Positions 1 through 9,095 are shown, numbered from the stretch's first letter. The stretch is 64,000 nt of DNA from Burkholderia sp. (GCA_040954445.1 CP144361.1:1612001-1676000), one strand, 5' to 3'. Notes: generated by a model not told the origin, from the letters alone. Translations and numbers: made by a program.

Positions 1-765
1 GCGGTTCGGCGCGATATTGAAGTAATACGGCATCGCCAGCTCAAAACCATTGGTCGAGCTTAGCGAGAGGCTCGGCGGTAGGAAGCCGCTGCGCCGCTCG
101 CCTGACAGCGGGAAGGTCAGCCAGGGGCTCGCAAATATCGGCACACCCTGAAAAAACAGCGTGCCGTTGCGCGCCACGCCTTCGTCGGCACCGGTATCGA
201 ACTCGAAGCGGCTGCCCTTGATGTACCAGGCTGGATTCGCGCACTGGCAAACCGAGTAGGTTGCATCGATCATCACCGCACGCTCGCTGTCAAGAAGCTC
301 TGCCTGCTGCGCGCTGCCCGAGCCGCCGGTAGCCGTGAAGCGGTACTTTGGGGTGACCATCGTGCCCTGGTGCGCTTCGACTCTCAGGTGAGCTTCCCGA
401 CCATAGAAGGTCGAACCGTTTCCCGACACTGTGACCTTGCCATAAGCATCGGCCATGTCAGTGTCCTGATCATAGTGCAGCGTATCGGCCTTGACGATAG
501 TGGTGCAGCGCCGTAGCTCGGCTGAGCCCTTAGCGGCCAGATCCTGATTGGTGGTGCCGCTGGTGTGGTCGGCCAGCACGAAACCGGCAGGCTTCGAGCC
601 CGGACGCAGCGGATGCTCCTCGAGCTGGGGTGCCAGACGCAGATCCCACGGCGACGCTCCGAGCGGCTGTGGGTCTGCGGTCGTGCCAGTGAGCTGCGCC
701 TGAGCGACCGCGGGCACAAAGCCGGGTACGGCGAGCAGGGCGACCACGAGGCGTCGCTTGCGCAT
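1..765 (-). CDS. lptD: LPS-assembly protein LptD, N-terminal part (cut by window edge)
   Basis: LptD is the outer-membrane beta-barrel that, with LptE, inserts lipopolysaccharide into the outer leaflet. Reading leftwards from ATG at 763-765, 255 codons run without a stop to the window edge, so the barrel C-terminus lies outside. The first 24 residues form a signal peptide (basic MRKRR, hydrophobic core, AQAQ cleavage region). Residues about 85-200 resemble the OstA/LptA-like periplasmic domain ([20 protein letters not shown]), and the stretch ending in YYFNIAPNR is the characteristic start of the barrel domain. No gene is seen immediately upstream; the 306 bp to the next IS hold nothing I recognise. 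The gene looks intact as far as it can be seen. Confidence 0.9.
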   Translation of the reverse strand, partial: MRKRRLVVALLAVPGFVPAVAQAQLTGTTADPQPLGASPWDLRLAPQLEEHPLRPGSKPAGFVLADHTSGTTNQDLAAKGSAELRRCTTIVKADTLHYDQDTDMADAYGKVTVSGNGSTFYGREAHLRVEAHQGTMVTPKYRFTATGGSGSAQQAELLDSERAVMIDATYSVCQCANPAWYIKGSRFEFDTGADEGVARNGTLFFQGVPIFASPWLTFPLSGERRSGFLPPSLSLSSTNGFELAMPYYFNIAPNR

Positions 766-1071
766 CGGGGGCGCGCGGGATACGCGCGGAAAAATCAGTT
801 TAGGTGGCATCGATATCGGGATCGGTCGAATCGGCCCCATCAAGTTCCGGCGTTCTCGCATTGGCGGACCACGCAATTGAACCATGACGGCGACGCAGGG
901 CGCACACGACCTAATAAGGTAATCGGCGGGAGCAACACGAGGGGCCGCGCAGGCGCGCTGCAATCCAAGCGGGCCTGGATTGTCACACGGAACGCGTCAC
1001 AAAAGTCGTGGCGTATTGTATGGCATGAGGTTTCTTTGCCCCCAAGTTTACGTTTCGATGCTACCCCTTCC
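766..1071. other. lptD upstream region without a recognised gene
   Basis: These 306 bp lie between the lptD start and an IS903-type remnant. An open frame on the plus strand covers them but has no family resemblance and runs on from the antisense of lptD. The native lptD promoter should lie here; I could not pick a convincing -35/-10 pair. Confidence 0.4.
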
Positions 1072-1243
1072 GGCGTTGTTGCATAAATCGAACGAGCGCC
1101 GTTGACGTTTATGCGTAACGCTCGCAGGGCCAGCCCCTGTTATTGATCCGAAATTCGCGAGCCCCTGTTATTGATCCGAAATTCGCGATCAATATGCCCG
1201 TCGATGCCATTGCGTCCTCGCGCTTGATTTATGCAACAACGCC
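1072..1243. mobile_element. internally deleted IS903-type remnant (both ends, no transposase)
   Basis: The block begins GGCGTTGTTGCATAAATC and ends with its inverted complement. It keeps about 70 bp of the transposase-start end, about 50 bp of the transposase-stop end and, between them, two fragments of IS630-type terminus (TTGATCCGAAATTCGCGA). No 9-bp target duplication flanks it, so it was probably formed by recombination between copies. Its right end supplies the stop codon of the neighbouring glycosyltransferase. Confidence 0.8.
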
Positions 1244-1999
1244 TAGCAGAGCTGGCAGGTTTCCGTCGAATGAATAGGTGCCGGTATGCGTCGTACGGAA
1301 CCAGGGGCAGGCGTAGATTACCCCGCCGAGGTCGCGCCATTTCCAGCAGAACGACAAGTCTTCGGACAAGAGTCGCCCGTCGTCCACATGCAGAAATTCA
1401 AAGTGTTCCTGCAAATGCGTGGAATGCGGCAGGAGATGCCGATAGTTCGAAGGAATTTCGACGCGCTTGTCTGGATAGGCACTGGCGAGCTGGCCGAACA
1501 CCGCGCGCTCAATCAGCATCATGCCTGCCCCACCAGCCGCCACCTCGACCGGCTGCTTGCCCTGACTCAGGTTGCCCTCACCGATCGCATACACAGTATG
1601 CCGATAGTCGGCCGCCGCTTGCGCCACCTGCTGCGCCGACATCTCGGAATGGCGCCGCGCCGTCTCCACCACAGCCTCCCAGTTGATTTGTTTGGCGGGA
1701 TAGGGGCCAATCGCGACCTCGGCCCGCAGTTCGAACATGCGCAGCACGTCGCGCCCCTCGAAGCCGACGTCGGCGTCGACGAAAAGCAAGTGCGAGAGCA
1801 TCGATTCGCCGAGAAAGCGCTGAATTAGCACATTGCGTTGTTCGTGCAGCAGCGCGGTCCCGCTCACGTAGAAAAATTCAAAGGCGATGCCAGCCTCCAA
1901 GCAAACACGTTGCAGTGACAACAAACCGCTCACGTAAGGCATGAAGCAGCTCGCACCATAAGCGGGTGTAGCGACGAAGATACCTCGAGTCGTTATCAT
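1229..1999 (-). CDS. glycosyltransferase-like protein, 3' end overwritten by an IS
   Basis: A 256-residue protein starting MITTRGIFVATPAYG. The fold looks like a GT-A type glycosyltransferase: FVDADVGF near residue 70 is a candidate DxD metal/nucleotide-sugar site, and SEDLSFCWKW near residue 220 resembles the ED(Y/L)-W segment of family 2-like enzymes. The start at 1999 is chosen because the frame upstream runs into IS630 debris. The last four residues (GVVA) and the TAA stop are read from the inverted repeat of the adjoining IS, so the native C-terminus was lost, although probably only a few residues. A second glycosyltransferase lies upstream, suggesting a remnant surface-polysaccharide or LPS-core locus. 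The donor sugar cannot be told from sequence. Confidence 0.65.
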   Translation of the reverse strand: MITTRGIFVATPAYGASCFMPYVSGLLSLQRVCLEAGIAFEFFYVSGTALLHEQRNVLIQRFLGESMLSHLLFVDADVGFEGRDVLRMFELRAEVAIGPYPAKQINWEAVVETARRHSEMSAQQVAQAAADYRHTVYAIGEGNLSQGKQPVEVAAGGAGMMLIERAVFGQLASAYPDKRVEIPSNYRHLLPHSTHLQEHFEFLHVDDGRLLSEDLSFCWKWRDLGGVIYACPWFRTTHTGTYSFDGNLPALLGVVA

Positions 2000-2147
2000 G
2001 GTAGCCTTGTGGAAAATAGACACGGTAGCTTCAGCGATCTTTTGCGATTTCAAAAGTGAAGTACAACACAGCGCTGGTGAGCGGGATGGCGATTGGTCGG
2101 TGAGGTTAGCCAGGACCTGAGCCAGAATTTGCACAGAGGTGTGTCGG

Positions 2148-2742
2148 TTTATTGATCTGAAATTTGTGATCTTGAAATTAGAAAATCGACCTTTATGCGG
2201 GGGAAATGAAAAAACGAAATATAAGATCGCTTCCTCGTGAGTCACGTGCAGAGCGGTGACATCAGATGCTCAACCTGCGCGCAGGCTGCTGGATCTATGA
2301 CGCGATTCCCCGAGCATACGAACCTGTCGCGCACGGGCGTGTACGATATTTGCAAGCGCTACACCCACGAAGAGGTGCAGCTGGCTTGCAGGACAAGCCG
2401 AGCGGCGCGTAGGTGCGGCCTCGCACATCGTCCGAGCGCCCCCGTTTCGTCGCCCCACTAGATCTCCGCGCCTGCGGCTATGGCTCGGCGCGAAATCTCC
2501 GGGTACGGCTCGTGCAGCCATGCCTGTAGCGCTTCCGGTCCGCTGCTCGTAGGCCTGTCTCATCAGCTTTTTCGGCGCGAAACTCCAACTCGCCAGATAC
2601 AAGCCGACACCCTGCAGCGTCAAACCGCATCGCTGCCGGATCAAGTCCCGTACAGCATGTCACGTCCACAACGCGAACGACATCTTCAACTAGTCCGGCA
2701 TCTGATCGCGCAACAGCGCGCGAATTTCCACTTCCTTCTGGC
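2148..2742. pseudogene. rearranged IS630-type transposase remnants
   Basis: At 2148 a TATTGATC(T)G terminus is followed by the plus-strand beginning of the IS630 transposase helix-turn-helix region, with a YDICKRYT-like segment near 2340. From about 2410 the sequence switches to antisense transposase (homologous to the same region of the copy at 18611). The two halves are in opposite orientation and frameshifted, so this is a recombined relic. A degenerate IS903-type end (GCGTTATTGCATA) follows at about 2743. Confidence 0.7.
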
Positions 2743-2784
2743 GTTATTGCATATTGCTCCGGTCAACCAGTGGTGTGTTCCCCT

Positions 2785-3675
2785 TCATTCTTGAAACTGC
2801 CTACCCCACGGCCCCTTAGGGAGGGGAGCCTCGTTCAGCCAGCGCGCATAACGTTCGCGCTCCTCGACGATCCCGCGTGGAAACTGGCGCGGTTCGAGCG
2901 GCTGCTGCACATAGCGCAGTGGCCGGTCAAGCACGTCCCGGCCAGAGCGGATCCGGCTCTCGATATAGGCGACGTCCTGGAACTCGTCGCGCATGAATTT
3001 TTGGTCGGCAACGCTCTTCATCTTGAGGATCATTGCCTCGGGGCTGATTACCCACGAAAAATGCCAGCCTGCGTCGTAGATATGCTGGACTTTTCGGTAC
3101 CTGAACCAGGCGCGCTTGAGCGAGCGCAAGAGCCCCTCCGACTTGTAGGAGCGCACAGCGTTGACGTTGCCGAAGAACTGCGTCAAGTGCCGGTAGCTCG
3201 TCACGCGCGTGCCGATCCAGTCGGCGAAACTCCCACCATTCATCAGGCGGTTGTTGAGGAAGTAGGCGTAGCAGTACTGGTGCAAGTCGGCACGCAGGTA
3301 ACGACTCGGGTCGTACTGGAGCAGGCATTCCGGGCGCGGAATCTCGTCAAGGTCGGACACCACGATCAGGTCGTCGGGTGCCGCGTCGTGCAGACCGTGC
3401 ATCAGGTAGCTGCGTTGGTAGTTCTCGTTCTTCCACATATCCAGCTCGCCCGGCGGCAAGTGGTCGATCGCGAGATAGTGGATCTTGTCGCGAAAACGCG
3501 CGAATCGCTCGCTGTCGAAATTTAGTGGCTTTTCATCGCCAACCTGCGTGTAGCGCGACTCGGCGATCACGAAATAGTCGACGTGGTCCCACAAGGTCTC
3601 GAGCCGTAACTCGAGTAGCATGTCCTCATTGCAATAGCAAAAACAATCATAGATCTTCAGACGGGACGGATTCAT
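2785..3675 (-). CDS. glycosyltransferase family 17 protein
   Basis: A 296-residue protein beginning MNPSRLKIYDCFCYCNEDMLL. It matches the family 17 (beta-1,4-N-acetylglucosaminyltransferase-like) pattern: YDCFCYCNEDMLLELRLETL at the N-terminus, ESRYTQVGDEKPLNF near residue 50, an acidic VVSDLDEIPRPE motif near residue 105 as the likely metal/donor site, and GWHFSWV near residue 205. The start at 3675 is preferred to an upstream ATG at 3717 because family members begin just before the IYDCF segment. It probably acts in the cytosol on a surface glycan; substrate unknown. It is transcribed towards the other glycosyltransferase but separated by IS630 debris. The coding sequence appears complete. 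Confidence 0.75.
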   Translation of the reverse strand: MNPSRLKIYDCFCYCNEDMLLELRLETLWDHVDYFVIAESRYTQVGDEKPLNFDSERFARFRDKIHYLAIDHLPPGELDMWKNENYQRSYLMHGLHDAAPDDLIVVSDLDEIPRPECLLQYDPSRYLRADLHQYCYAYFLNNRLMNGGSFADWIGTRVTSYRHLTQFFGNVNAVRSYKSEGLLRSLKRAWFRYRKVQHIYDAGWHFSWVISPEAMILKMKSVADQKFMRDEFQDVAYIESRIRSGRDVLDRPLRYVQQPLEPRQFPRGIVEERERYARWLNEAPLPKGPWGRQFQE

Positions 3676-3883
3676 TGTTGGCAACAGTTGCCAGAGCAAA
3701 AATGTAAAGTGTAGCAAATCTGTTACACAGCGCTTGCTGCACGGCGGTTAGAGTGCCAGTTCAAAATGCTGTTCGGTCGTCTTTTGGAAGATCTTCAGGC
3801 GTGCTGGGTAGCATTTTTGCACTGTGATGGTCGCCCATTCCGATTCGGACTTCCATAAATGCCCTATTAATTCGACATTCATG

Positions 3884-3965
3884 CTCTTGAAATTAGAAAT
3901 TTGTCTCTCATGTCTCGTTTTTCCATCCCCATCACATGATGGACGATTTTCAAATTTCAAGAGAA
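3884..3965. repeat. IS630-derived fold-back MITE (degenerate)
   Basis: An imperfect inverted repeat with arms reading CTCTTGAAATTAGAAATTTG and, inverted, CAAATTTCAAGAG, around the central CATGTCTCGTTTTTCCAT that also occurs at the left end of the IS630-type copies. The outer TTGATCCG termini are not preserved. Confidence 0.55.
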
Positions 3966-3972
3966 CGAGTTT

Positions 3973-4162
3973 GCGTTGTTGCATAAATCGAGTGTGAGGA
4001 CGCAATAGCATCGACGGGATAATTTCAGGCGATACGAACGGATTGCCGACGAGCGAGGTCCGCCATACGGTTGATGACGCCGACGCGAACGGAGACCTCG
4101 GTCGCCTGAATTATGCCCGTCGATGCCATTGCGTCCTCACGCTCGATTTATGCAACAACGCC
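3973..4162. mobile_element. IS903-type miniature remnant with two like ends
   Basis: A 190-bp block bounded by the IS903-type inverted repeat on both sides. Both arms derive from the transposase-stop end of the element (GAGGACGCAAT.GCATCGACGG and its complement), around about 85 bp of transposase C-terminal sequence, so it cannot encode transposase. No target duplication is visible. Confidence 0.75.
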
Positions 4163-4320
4163 GCGCGAGAAACCAGTATCAAGATGCACTACAAAGGCGG
4201 CCCTGAAAAACACGCATAAAAATCCCGCCACCGGAAACCGATAACAGGATTCGAGCAGGCCGAGATATCGGCCCGATACTGCATGAACTAGAGCTGGTGT
4301 CGTATCGACGTGAAGGTCGA

Positions 4321-4914
4321 TTACGGACGGCTGCCGGTTGGGAACGGCCAGGCCGCTGCCGGGTTCAGCGCGGTCTTCGCGCCCGAAGAAGCTGGAGCCA
4401 CCGATGCCGTTGCGGTTGTCTTCGCGGGAGCTGCAGAAGCCTTCTTCGCAGCAGCTTTCTTGGAAGGGCTAGCTTTCTTCTTGGCAAGCGCGGCCTTCTT
4501 GGCAAACACGGCCTGCTTCGCGACAACCTTCTTCACCCCTGCCTTCTTCACCCCTGCCTTCTTCACCCCTGCCTTCTTCACCACTGCCTTCTTCACCACT
4601 GCCTTCTTCACCACTGCCTTCTTCACCACTGCCTTCTTCACCACTGCCTTCTTCACCACTGCCTTCTTCACCACTGCCTTCTTCACCACTGCCTTCTTCA
4701 CCACTGCCTTCTTCACCGCTGCCTTCTTCACCGCTGCCTTCTTCACCGCTGCCTTCTTCACCGCTGCCTTCTTCGCCGGTACTGCCTTCTTGGCAGCAAC
4801 CTTCTTGAACGCAACCTTTTTCGCTACGGCCTTCTTGGCTGCCGATGCCTTCTTGGCGGCGACCTTCTTCGCCGCCGCCTTCTTTGCAGCTGGTTTCTGC
4901 TTGGTAGTTGCCAT
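4321..4914 (-). CDS. histone H1-like, lysine/alanine-rich DNA-binding protein
   Basis: A 197-residue protein almost entirely of Ala, Lys and Val arranged as pentapeptides of the type [15 protein letters not shown]. This is the eukaryotic H1 C-terminal-like architecture seen in bacterial nucleoid-associated proteins such as Burkholderia H1-like proteins and Pseudomonas AlgP. It would bind DNA non-specifically through lysines. ATGs at 4915-4917 and 4912-4914 follow each other; the second is preferred because the GGAG of the ribosome-binding site is six bases from it and only three from the first. The non-repeat C-terminus ends [12 protein letters not shown]. Residues about 50-130 are encoded by a 15-bp tandem repeat, so length is expected to vary between strains. 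Repeat expansion is in frame and harmless to the reading frame. Confidence 0.8.
   Translation of the reverse strand: MATTKQKPAAKKAAAKKVAAKKASAAKKAVAKKVAFKKVAAKKAVPAKKAAVKKAAVKKAAVKKAAVKKAVVKKAVVKKAVVKKAVVKKAVVKKAVVKKAVVKKAVVKKAVVKKAGVKKAGVKKAGVKKVVAKQAVFAKKAALAKKKASPSKKAAAKKASAAPAKTTATASVAPASSGAKTALNPAAAWPFPTGSRP
4526..4765. repeat. 15-bp coding minisatellite, 16 units
   Basis: Sixteen consecutive 15-bp units of the form GCCTTCTTCACCNCT lie inside the H1-like gene: three units ending CCCCT, then nine identical units ending CCACT, then four ending CCGCT. The block structure suggests successive local duplications. Each unit encodes one KKA(G/V/A)V pentapeptide on the minus strand. Confidence 0.95.
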
Positions 4915-4917
4915 CAT

Positions 4918-5326
4918 TTTCTCCTTCAGGTTCAGATGAGAGTCAGTTCAAACTACACTCTTCGTCAAAACCCGTTTCTCGCGGACGTGTGTTCAGAACG
5001 CCCGCTATGAAGCGGGCTATTCATCGGCGTACGCTGCGCAATCCCGCTTACGCTAATGAATACGGTAAGGGGCGCTGTGCCCTGCGGCACCCCGCGCGCC
5101 AGATCAAGCCGTCAGCCGGCACGCACGCCTCGCGCCGTTGCCCAGAATTGCTTGATCAAGGCAGGAGGCCTCTGGTCTGCCACCTTTTCCGGAGGGAAGT
5201 TTGCCCATCCAACTGAAGGGATCGCAAAGTTTCTATCATTTCTGTGCACCGCACCGGCACAGGCCATCCTTTGGATCAGGCGTTCTTGCTTCCCCAACAT
5301 TGGGCCCAGTTCGCGCCAGGCAGATA
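4918..5326. other. region upstream of the H1-like gene, no confident gene
   Basis: About 400 bp with a terminator-like stem (GCCCGCT-atga-AGCGGGC, 5000-5017) and, at 5230-5326, one half of an imperfect repeat shared with 6607-6705. Short open frames here have no family resemblance. The promoter of the H1-like gene should be inside, but I could not fix it. Confidence 0.4.
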
Positions 5327-5603
5327 GGCGTTGTTGCATAAATCTGGCGAGGGCCAGTGCCGTTTACGCGCAATGGTCGGGGCGAGCCCCCCTGTGATTA
5401 ATGCGCAATTTGCGATCTTGAAATTAGCAAATCGACTCTCGTATGCGGAAGATGCTAATTCAAGATCAAGTCAGATTCCGGCGTAAATTCTCAATTTTTG
5501 CTAAAAATTTGGCTACTCGCTGGTCTATTGGAATATCTTCAGGCGTACTGAACAGCATTTTGAACTAGCCTCTATTGATCACGAGTTTCTGATCAATAAG
5601 AAG

Positions 5604-6538
5604 ATGTGCAGGGACATACGCAAGACATGTAAGCCGAAGGCACGCTACCGTGTCAGGAACTGGGCGGACCTATAACGCGCTGGCCTGATCAACCGGGGAA
5701 ACGTGACGATACGGATAGGTAAAGATATTGATCCTCAATTCGTTATGTTGAAATTAGAAAATCGTCCCTCATGTGAGGGGCATGGAAAAACGAGATATGA
5801 GGGACGATTTTCTAATTTCAACATAACGAATTGAGGATCAATATCCCTGCCAGAACGCTCGCCGCCATATCCACGCATAGTCGCCAGTGTCTGTACAGCG
5901 CGATACGCTGATTCAGGCACTGCTTAAAGTGAAGACCATCTATCGAGTGGCACTGCGCACCCTGCAAGGTTTCGCCAAAAGTCTGCGCGATCTGGCCGTC
6001 CAGAGCTTGCCGGTGCCGAATTACACCATGCCCTGTCTCCGGGGAAAACGCTTGCTGTCGAACTGCCAATCCTTCTCGACAGTGAACAAATTCACCTGGT
6101 GGTCGATAGCACAAGTCTGAAGGTGTATGGCGCAAGTGAATAAAAGGTGCGCCAACATGGCTACTCGAAGCGACGCACGTGGCGAAAATCGATCTCGCGC
6201 TTAACGCGAATACGGGTCAACTGCATGCCACGCTGATGACGCATCAGGATATGATGGCTGACGGTTTCGCTCATTGGCCAGCGGATACGCCCGGTACAAC
6301 GCGTCGTAAAGGCGCGGTTAATGCACTTCCCCGTGAAGGTCGTCGCAAATGAAAGAAAGACAGTGGCTCCCACCGAAGATCGGTTGCCGAGAATGCGATG
6401 TATCGATTCAAGACGCTCACCAGCACCCGTCTCTGGACGCATCACATCGACTCGCAGGCAACCGAGTTCGCCGCGCGCGTCAGCGTAATTAACCGCATGG
6501 TGTACCTTGCTCGTTCGAAATCTATCCGTATCGCCTAA
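5604..6538 (+). pseudogene. IS903-group transposase pseudogene
   Basis: The start MCRDIRKTCKPKARYRVRNW matches the intact transposase at 24653, and the end has the NRMVYLARSKSIRIA-like tail, but a nonsense codon, a MITE insertion and several indels separate the two. Confidence 0.8.
5724..5845. repeat. IS630-derived MITE with perfect 49-bp inverted arms
   Basis: The segment 5724-5772 is the exact reverse complement of 5797-5845, with a 24-bp spacer. The element itself begins TTGATCCTCAATTCG and is flanked by TA on both sides, the target signature of IS630/Tc1-mariner transposition. The arm sequence equals the left end of the IS630-type copies. It is inserted inside an IS903-type relic. Confidence 0.92.
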
Positions 6539-6606
6539 AATTATGCCCGTCGATGCCATTTTGCGTCCTCACGCATGAATTGATGCAACAACGCCGGTTT
6601 GAAAAG

Positions 6607-6705
6607 TGCCTGTCATTTCTGTACGCCACACCGGCGTAGGCCATCTTTTGCATCAGACGTTCTTGCTTACTCAACGCTGGGCCGGGCTCGCGCCCGATAG
6701 ATGCA
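6607..6705. repeat. imperfect repeat shared with 5230-5326
   Basis: About 100 bp, roughly three quarters identical to 5230-5326 by eye (for example TGTCATTTCTGT, GGCCATC and CGTTCTTGCTT shared in order). Together the copies bracket the old IS903-type element. Neither contains an obvious gene; antisense translation gives a related peptide (KQERLMQKMAYAGVAYRND / KQERLIQRMACAGAVHRND), so it may be a decayed short coding repeat. Confidence 0.5.
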
Positions 6706-6730
6706 TCTTTGCTCGCGATGTCGAGCCCAG

Positions 6731-7954
6731 TCATTCCCAAGACAGCGCGCCGCCCGTTTGATACTCGAACACGCGTGTCTCGAAGAAGTTCCTTTCCTTC
6801 TTCAAATCGATCATCTCGCTCATCCACAGGAACGGGTTTTCCCAGTTCTGAAACAGCGCGTCGAGGCCGATTTGCTGGCAGCGGCGATTCGCGATGAAGC
6901 GCAGATAGCTCTTAAACATCGAGGCATTCAGGCCGAGTACACCACGCGGCATGGTGTCTTCAGCGTAACCATATTCGAGCTCAACCGCGTGCTTGAACAG
7001 ATCTCGGATCTCGGCGCGGAATTCTAGCGTCCAGAGATGCGGGTTCTCGAGCTTGATCTGGTTAATCAGGTCGATACCAAAATTACAGTGCATCGACTCG
7101 TCGCGCAGGATGTACTGATACTGTTCCGCCGCACCCGTCATCTTGTTCTGGCGACCGAGCGCGAGAATTTGAGTGAAACCGACGTAGAAAAATAGGCCTT
7201 CCATGATGCAGGCGAACACGATCAGCGACTTCAGCAACTTCTGGTCCGCTTCCAGCGTGCCCGTTACGAACGTCGGATCAGTCAGCGTGTGGATGAACGG
7301 GATCAGGAATTCGTCCTTGTCTCGGATTGAGATGATCTCGTGGTACGCATTGAATATCTCGCCTTCGTCCAGGCCGAGCGATTCGACGATGTACTGATAG
7401 GCGTGGGTATGGATCGCTTCCTCGAAGGCCTGGCGCAGCAAGAACTGGCGACACTCGGGTGCCGTGATGTGGCGGTAGGTGCCCAACACGATATTGTTAG
7501 CGGCCAGCGAGTCGGCGGTCACGAAGAAACCGAGGTTGCGCCTGACGATCCGGCGTTCGTCCTCGGTGAGGCCGTTCTGATCTTTCCACATCGCGATGTC
7601 GCGGGACATATTGATTTCCTGCGGCATCCAGTGGTTCGCGCAACTCGCCAGATACTTCTCCCACGCCCACTTGTACTTGAACGGAACCAACTGATTGACA
7701 TCGGTTTTTCCGTTGATGATGCGCTTGTCGGCGATATTGACTCGCTCCTGCGAACCAGCTGTGCTCGCTTGCTTCGGTGTATGCGGAACGACCTCGGGGT
7801 CGCCCTGGAAGAAGTCGCGCATCGAAGGAGCCTGATGAACGGAAGACGCCGCGGTCTGCACACCGACAGCTATTCCGGTAGGGAAGCGCATCGTTTTTTT
7901 CTGCGCTCTGCTCGCGGGAGTTATAGCCGCCTTCTCGTCATTCCAGTTGAGCAT
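6731..7954 (-). CDS. nrdB: class Ia ribonucleoside-diphosphate reductase, beta subunit
   Basis: NrdB carries the diiron centre and stable tyrosyl radical that NrdA uses to reduce ribonucleotides. The 407-residue protein has the family hallmarks: the HTHAYQY helix with the first iron-ligand glutamates (FEEAIH), the second ligand set in [10 protein letters not shown], and a C-terminal tail [10 protein letters not shown], the end that docks into NrdA. ATG at 7954 is preceded by GGTGAG, a good ribosome-binding site. The first 45 residues form the flexible N-terminal extension seen in betaproteobacterial NrdB. It normally follows nrdA directly; here 1.36 kb of IS debris separates the two, so cotranscription is doubtful. 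Confidence 0.95.
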   Translation of the reverse strand: MLNWNDEKAAITPASRAQKKTMRFPTGIAVGVQTAASSVHQAPSMRDFFQGDPEVVPHTPKQASTAGSQERVNIADKRIINGKTDVNQLVPFKYKWAWEKYLASCANHWMPQEINMSRDIAMWKDQNGLTEDERRIVRRNLGFFVTADSLAANNIVLGTYRHITAPECRQFLLRQAFEEAIHTHAYQYIVESLGLDEGEIFNAYHEIISIRDKDEFLIPFIHTLTDPTFVTGTLEADQKLLKSLIVFACIMEGLFFYVGFTQILALGRQNKMTGAAEQYQYILRDESMHCNFGIDLINQIKLENPHLWTLEFRAEIRDLFKHAVELEYGYAEDTMPRGVLGLNASMFKSYLRFIANRRCQQIGLDALFQNWENPFLWMSEMIDLKKERNFFETRVFEYQTGGALSWE

Positions 7955-8058
7955 AAATTCTCACCATTAATTAGAACGGTTTGTACCATCTTTCCCTCAG
8001 CGATAAAAGGGTTCGCTCACGAAAAATCCTGTTTTCGATTCGGGTTGCGACCTCGATA

Positions 8059-8225
8059 GGCGTTGTTGCATAAATCGAGTATGAGGACGCCATGGCATCG
8101 ATGGGCATAATTTCAGGCGATACGAACGGGTGGCGGACGAGCGAGGTCCGCCACCCGTTCGTATCGCCTGAAATTATGCCCATCGATGCCATGGCGTCCT
8201 CATACTCGATTTATGCAACAACGCC
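8059..8225. repeat. perfect palindrome built from two IS903-type ends
   Basis: The 167 bp consist of two exact 79-bp inverted arms around a 9-bp loop (CGAGCGAGG). Each arm is the transposase-stop end of the IS, from the terminal repeat through the last transposase codons. The inner edge abuts a truncated transposase gene. Confidence 0.95.
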
Positions 8226-8983
8226 CCGTCACGGGCAATTGCATCAACCGCGCCATTACGCCACGCCGCACCGGGCATATCCGCTGGCCAATGAGCGGCA
8301 CCCTCGCGTGGCGGAATCGAAGGAATAGCACTGCGTGCAGCAATGGCCGCATGGCATGGCTTGGTGTCGTAGGCACCGTCACCGCCGATGACATCGATTT
8401 GTTCTTCGCGTGGAATCTGGTCGAGCAACTTGGCCAGAGCGTCACCGTCAGCCACATTCTGATTCGTCATTAGCGCGGCATGCACTTGACCTGTATTCGC
8501 GTTGAGCGCGAGATGGACTTTACGCCACGTGCGCCGCTTCGAGTAGCCGTGCTGGCGCACCTTCCATTCACCTTCTCCATAGACCTTCAGACCGGTGCTG
8601 TCGACAACCAGATGGATCGGTTCATTGTCACGAAGGATCGGCAGTTCGACATCAAGCGTTTTTGCCCGGCGACAGAGCGTGGTGTAATTCGGCACCGGCA
8701 AGCTCGGGAAGGCCAAATCGCGCAGACTTTGGGTGAAACCTTGCAGGGCGCGCAAGGTCAGTCGATAGACGGTCTTCACGCCAAGTAATGCCTGAATCAG
8801 CGTATCGCCGTATACACACGGGCGACCACTTGTGGGTATGGCATCAGGTATTCTGGCAAGAACGGCTTCATCTATCCATATTGTTACGTTCCCCCGGCTG
8901 ATCAGGCCTTCATTATAGGCCGCCCAATTCCTGACACGGTAGCGTGCCTTCGGCTCACCTGTCTTGTGTATGTCCTTGCGCAT
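8226..8983 (-). pseudogene. IS903-group transposase, C-terminally truncated
   Basis: It begins MRKDIHKTGEPKARYRVRNW and keeps the first two catalytic aspartates (VVDSTGLKVYG and GGDGAYDT) but not the glutamate. Seventeen codons from the palindrome would be appended. Confidence 0.88.
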
Positions 8984-9095
8984 TTTCTTGGAAAAAATTA
9001 GGCAGTTACTCTGGAATCTGACTTGATAGGAGGCTGGCCCCGCGACCGTTGCGCGTAAACGTCAACGGATCTCGCTCGATTTATGCAACAACGCC
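8226..9095 (-). mobile_element. IS903-type copy truncated at its 3' end by the palindrome
   Basis: The right end (9095) has the normal inverted repeat and leader. The transposase reads leftwards from ATG at 8983 and is intact through residue 252 (IARDG), then runs into the palindrome, losing the last 66 residues including the DDE glutamate helix (SLAENAMYRF). The copy lies between nrdA and nrdB. Flanking bases at 8050-8058 and 9096-9104 do not match, so there is no target duplication. Confidence 0.9.

Larger units (their letters stand above)
5327..6595 (+). mobile_element. old IS903-type copy carrying an inserted MITE
   Basis: Both inverted repeats are present but diverged (GGCGTTGTTGCATAAATC at left; TGATGCAACAACGCC at right). 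The plus-strand transposase relic runs from ATG at 5604 to TAA at 6538 with many changes: a stop soon after ...RVRNWADL, frameshifts, the perfect-arm MITE at 5724-5845, and loss of most of the region around the second catalytic aspartate. An IS630-type terminus also lies at 5570-5602. No target duplication. It is one of the most decayed copies in the window. Confidence 0.8.

Noticed and set aside
4526-4765. CRISPR-like direct repeats
   Set aside because: Units are 15 bp with no spacers and lie within a coding frame; this is a minisatellite.
4297-5010. Plus-strand open frames of 209-237 residues (Leu/Phe-rich) over the H1-like gene
   Set aside because: They are antisense readings of the 15-bp repeat; the minus frame has a ribosome-binding site and a known protein type.
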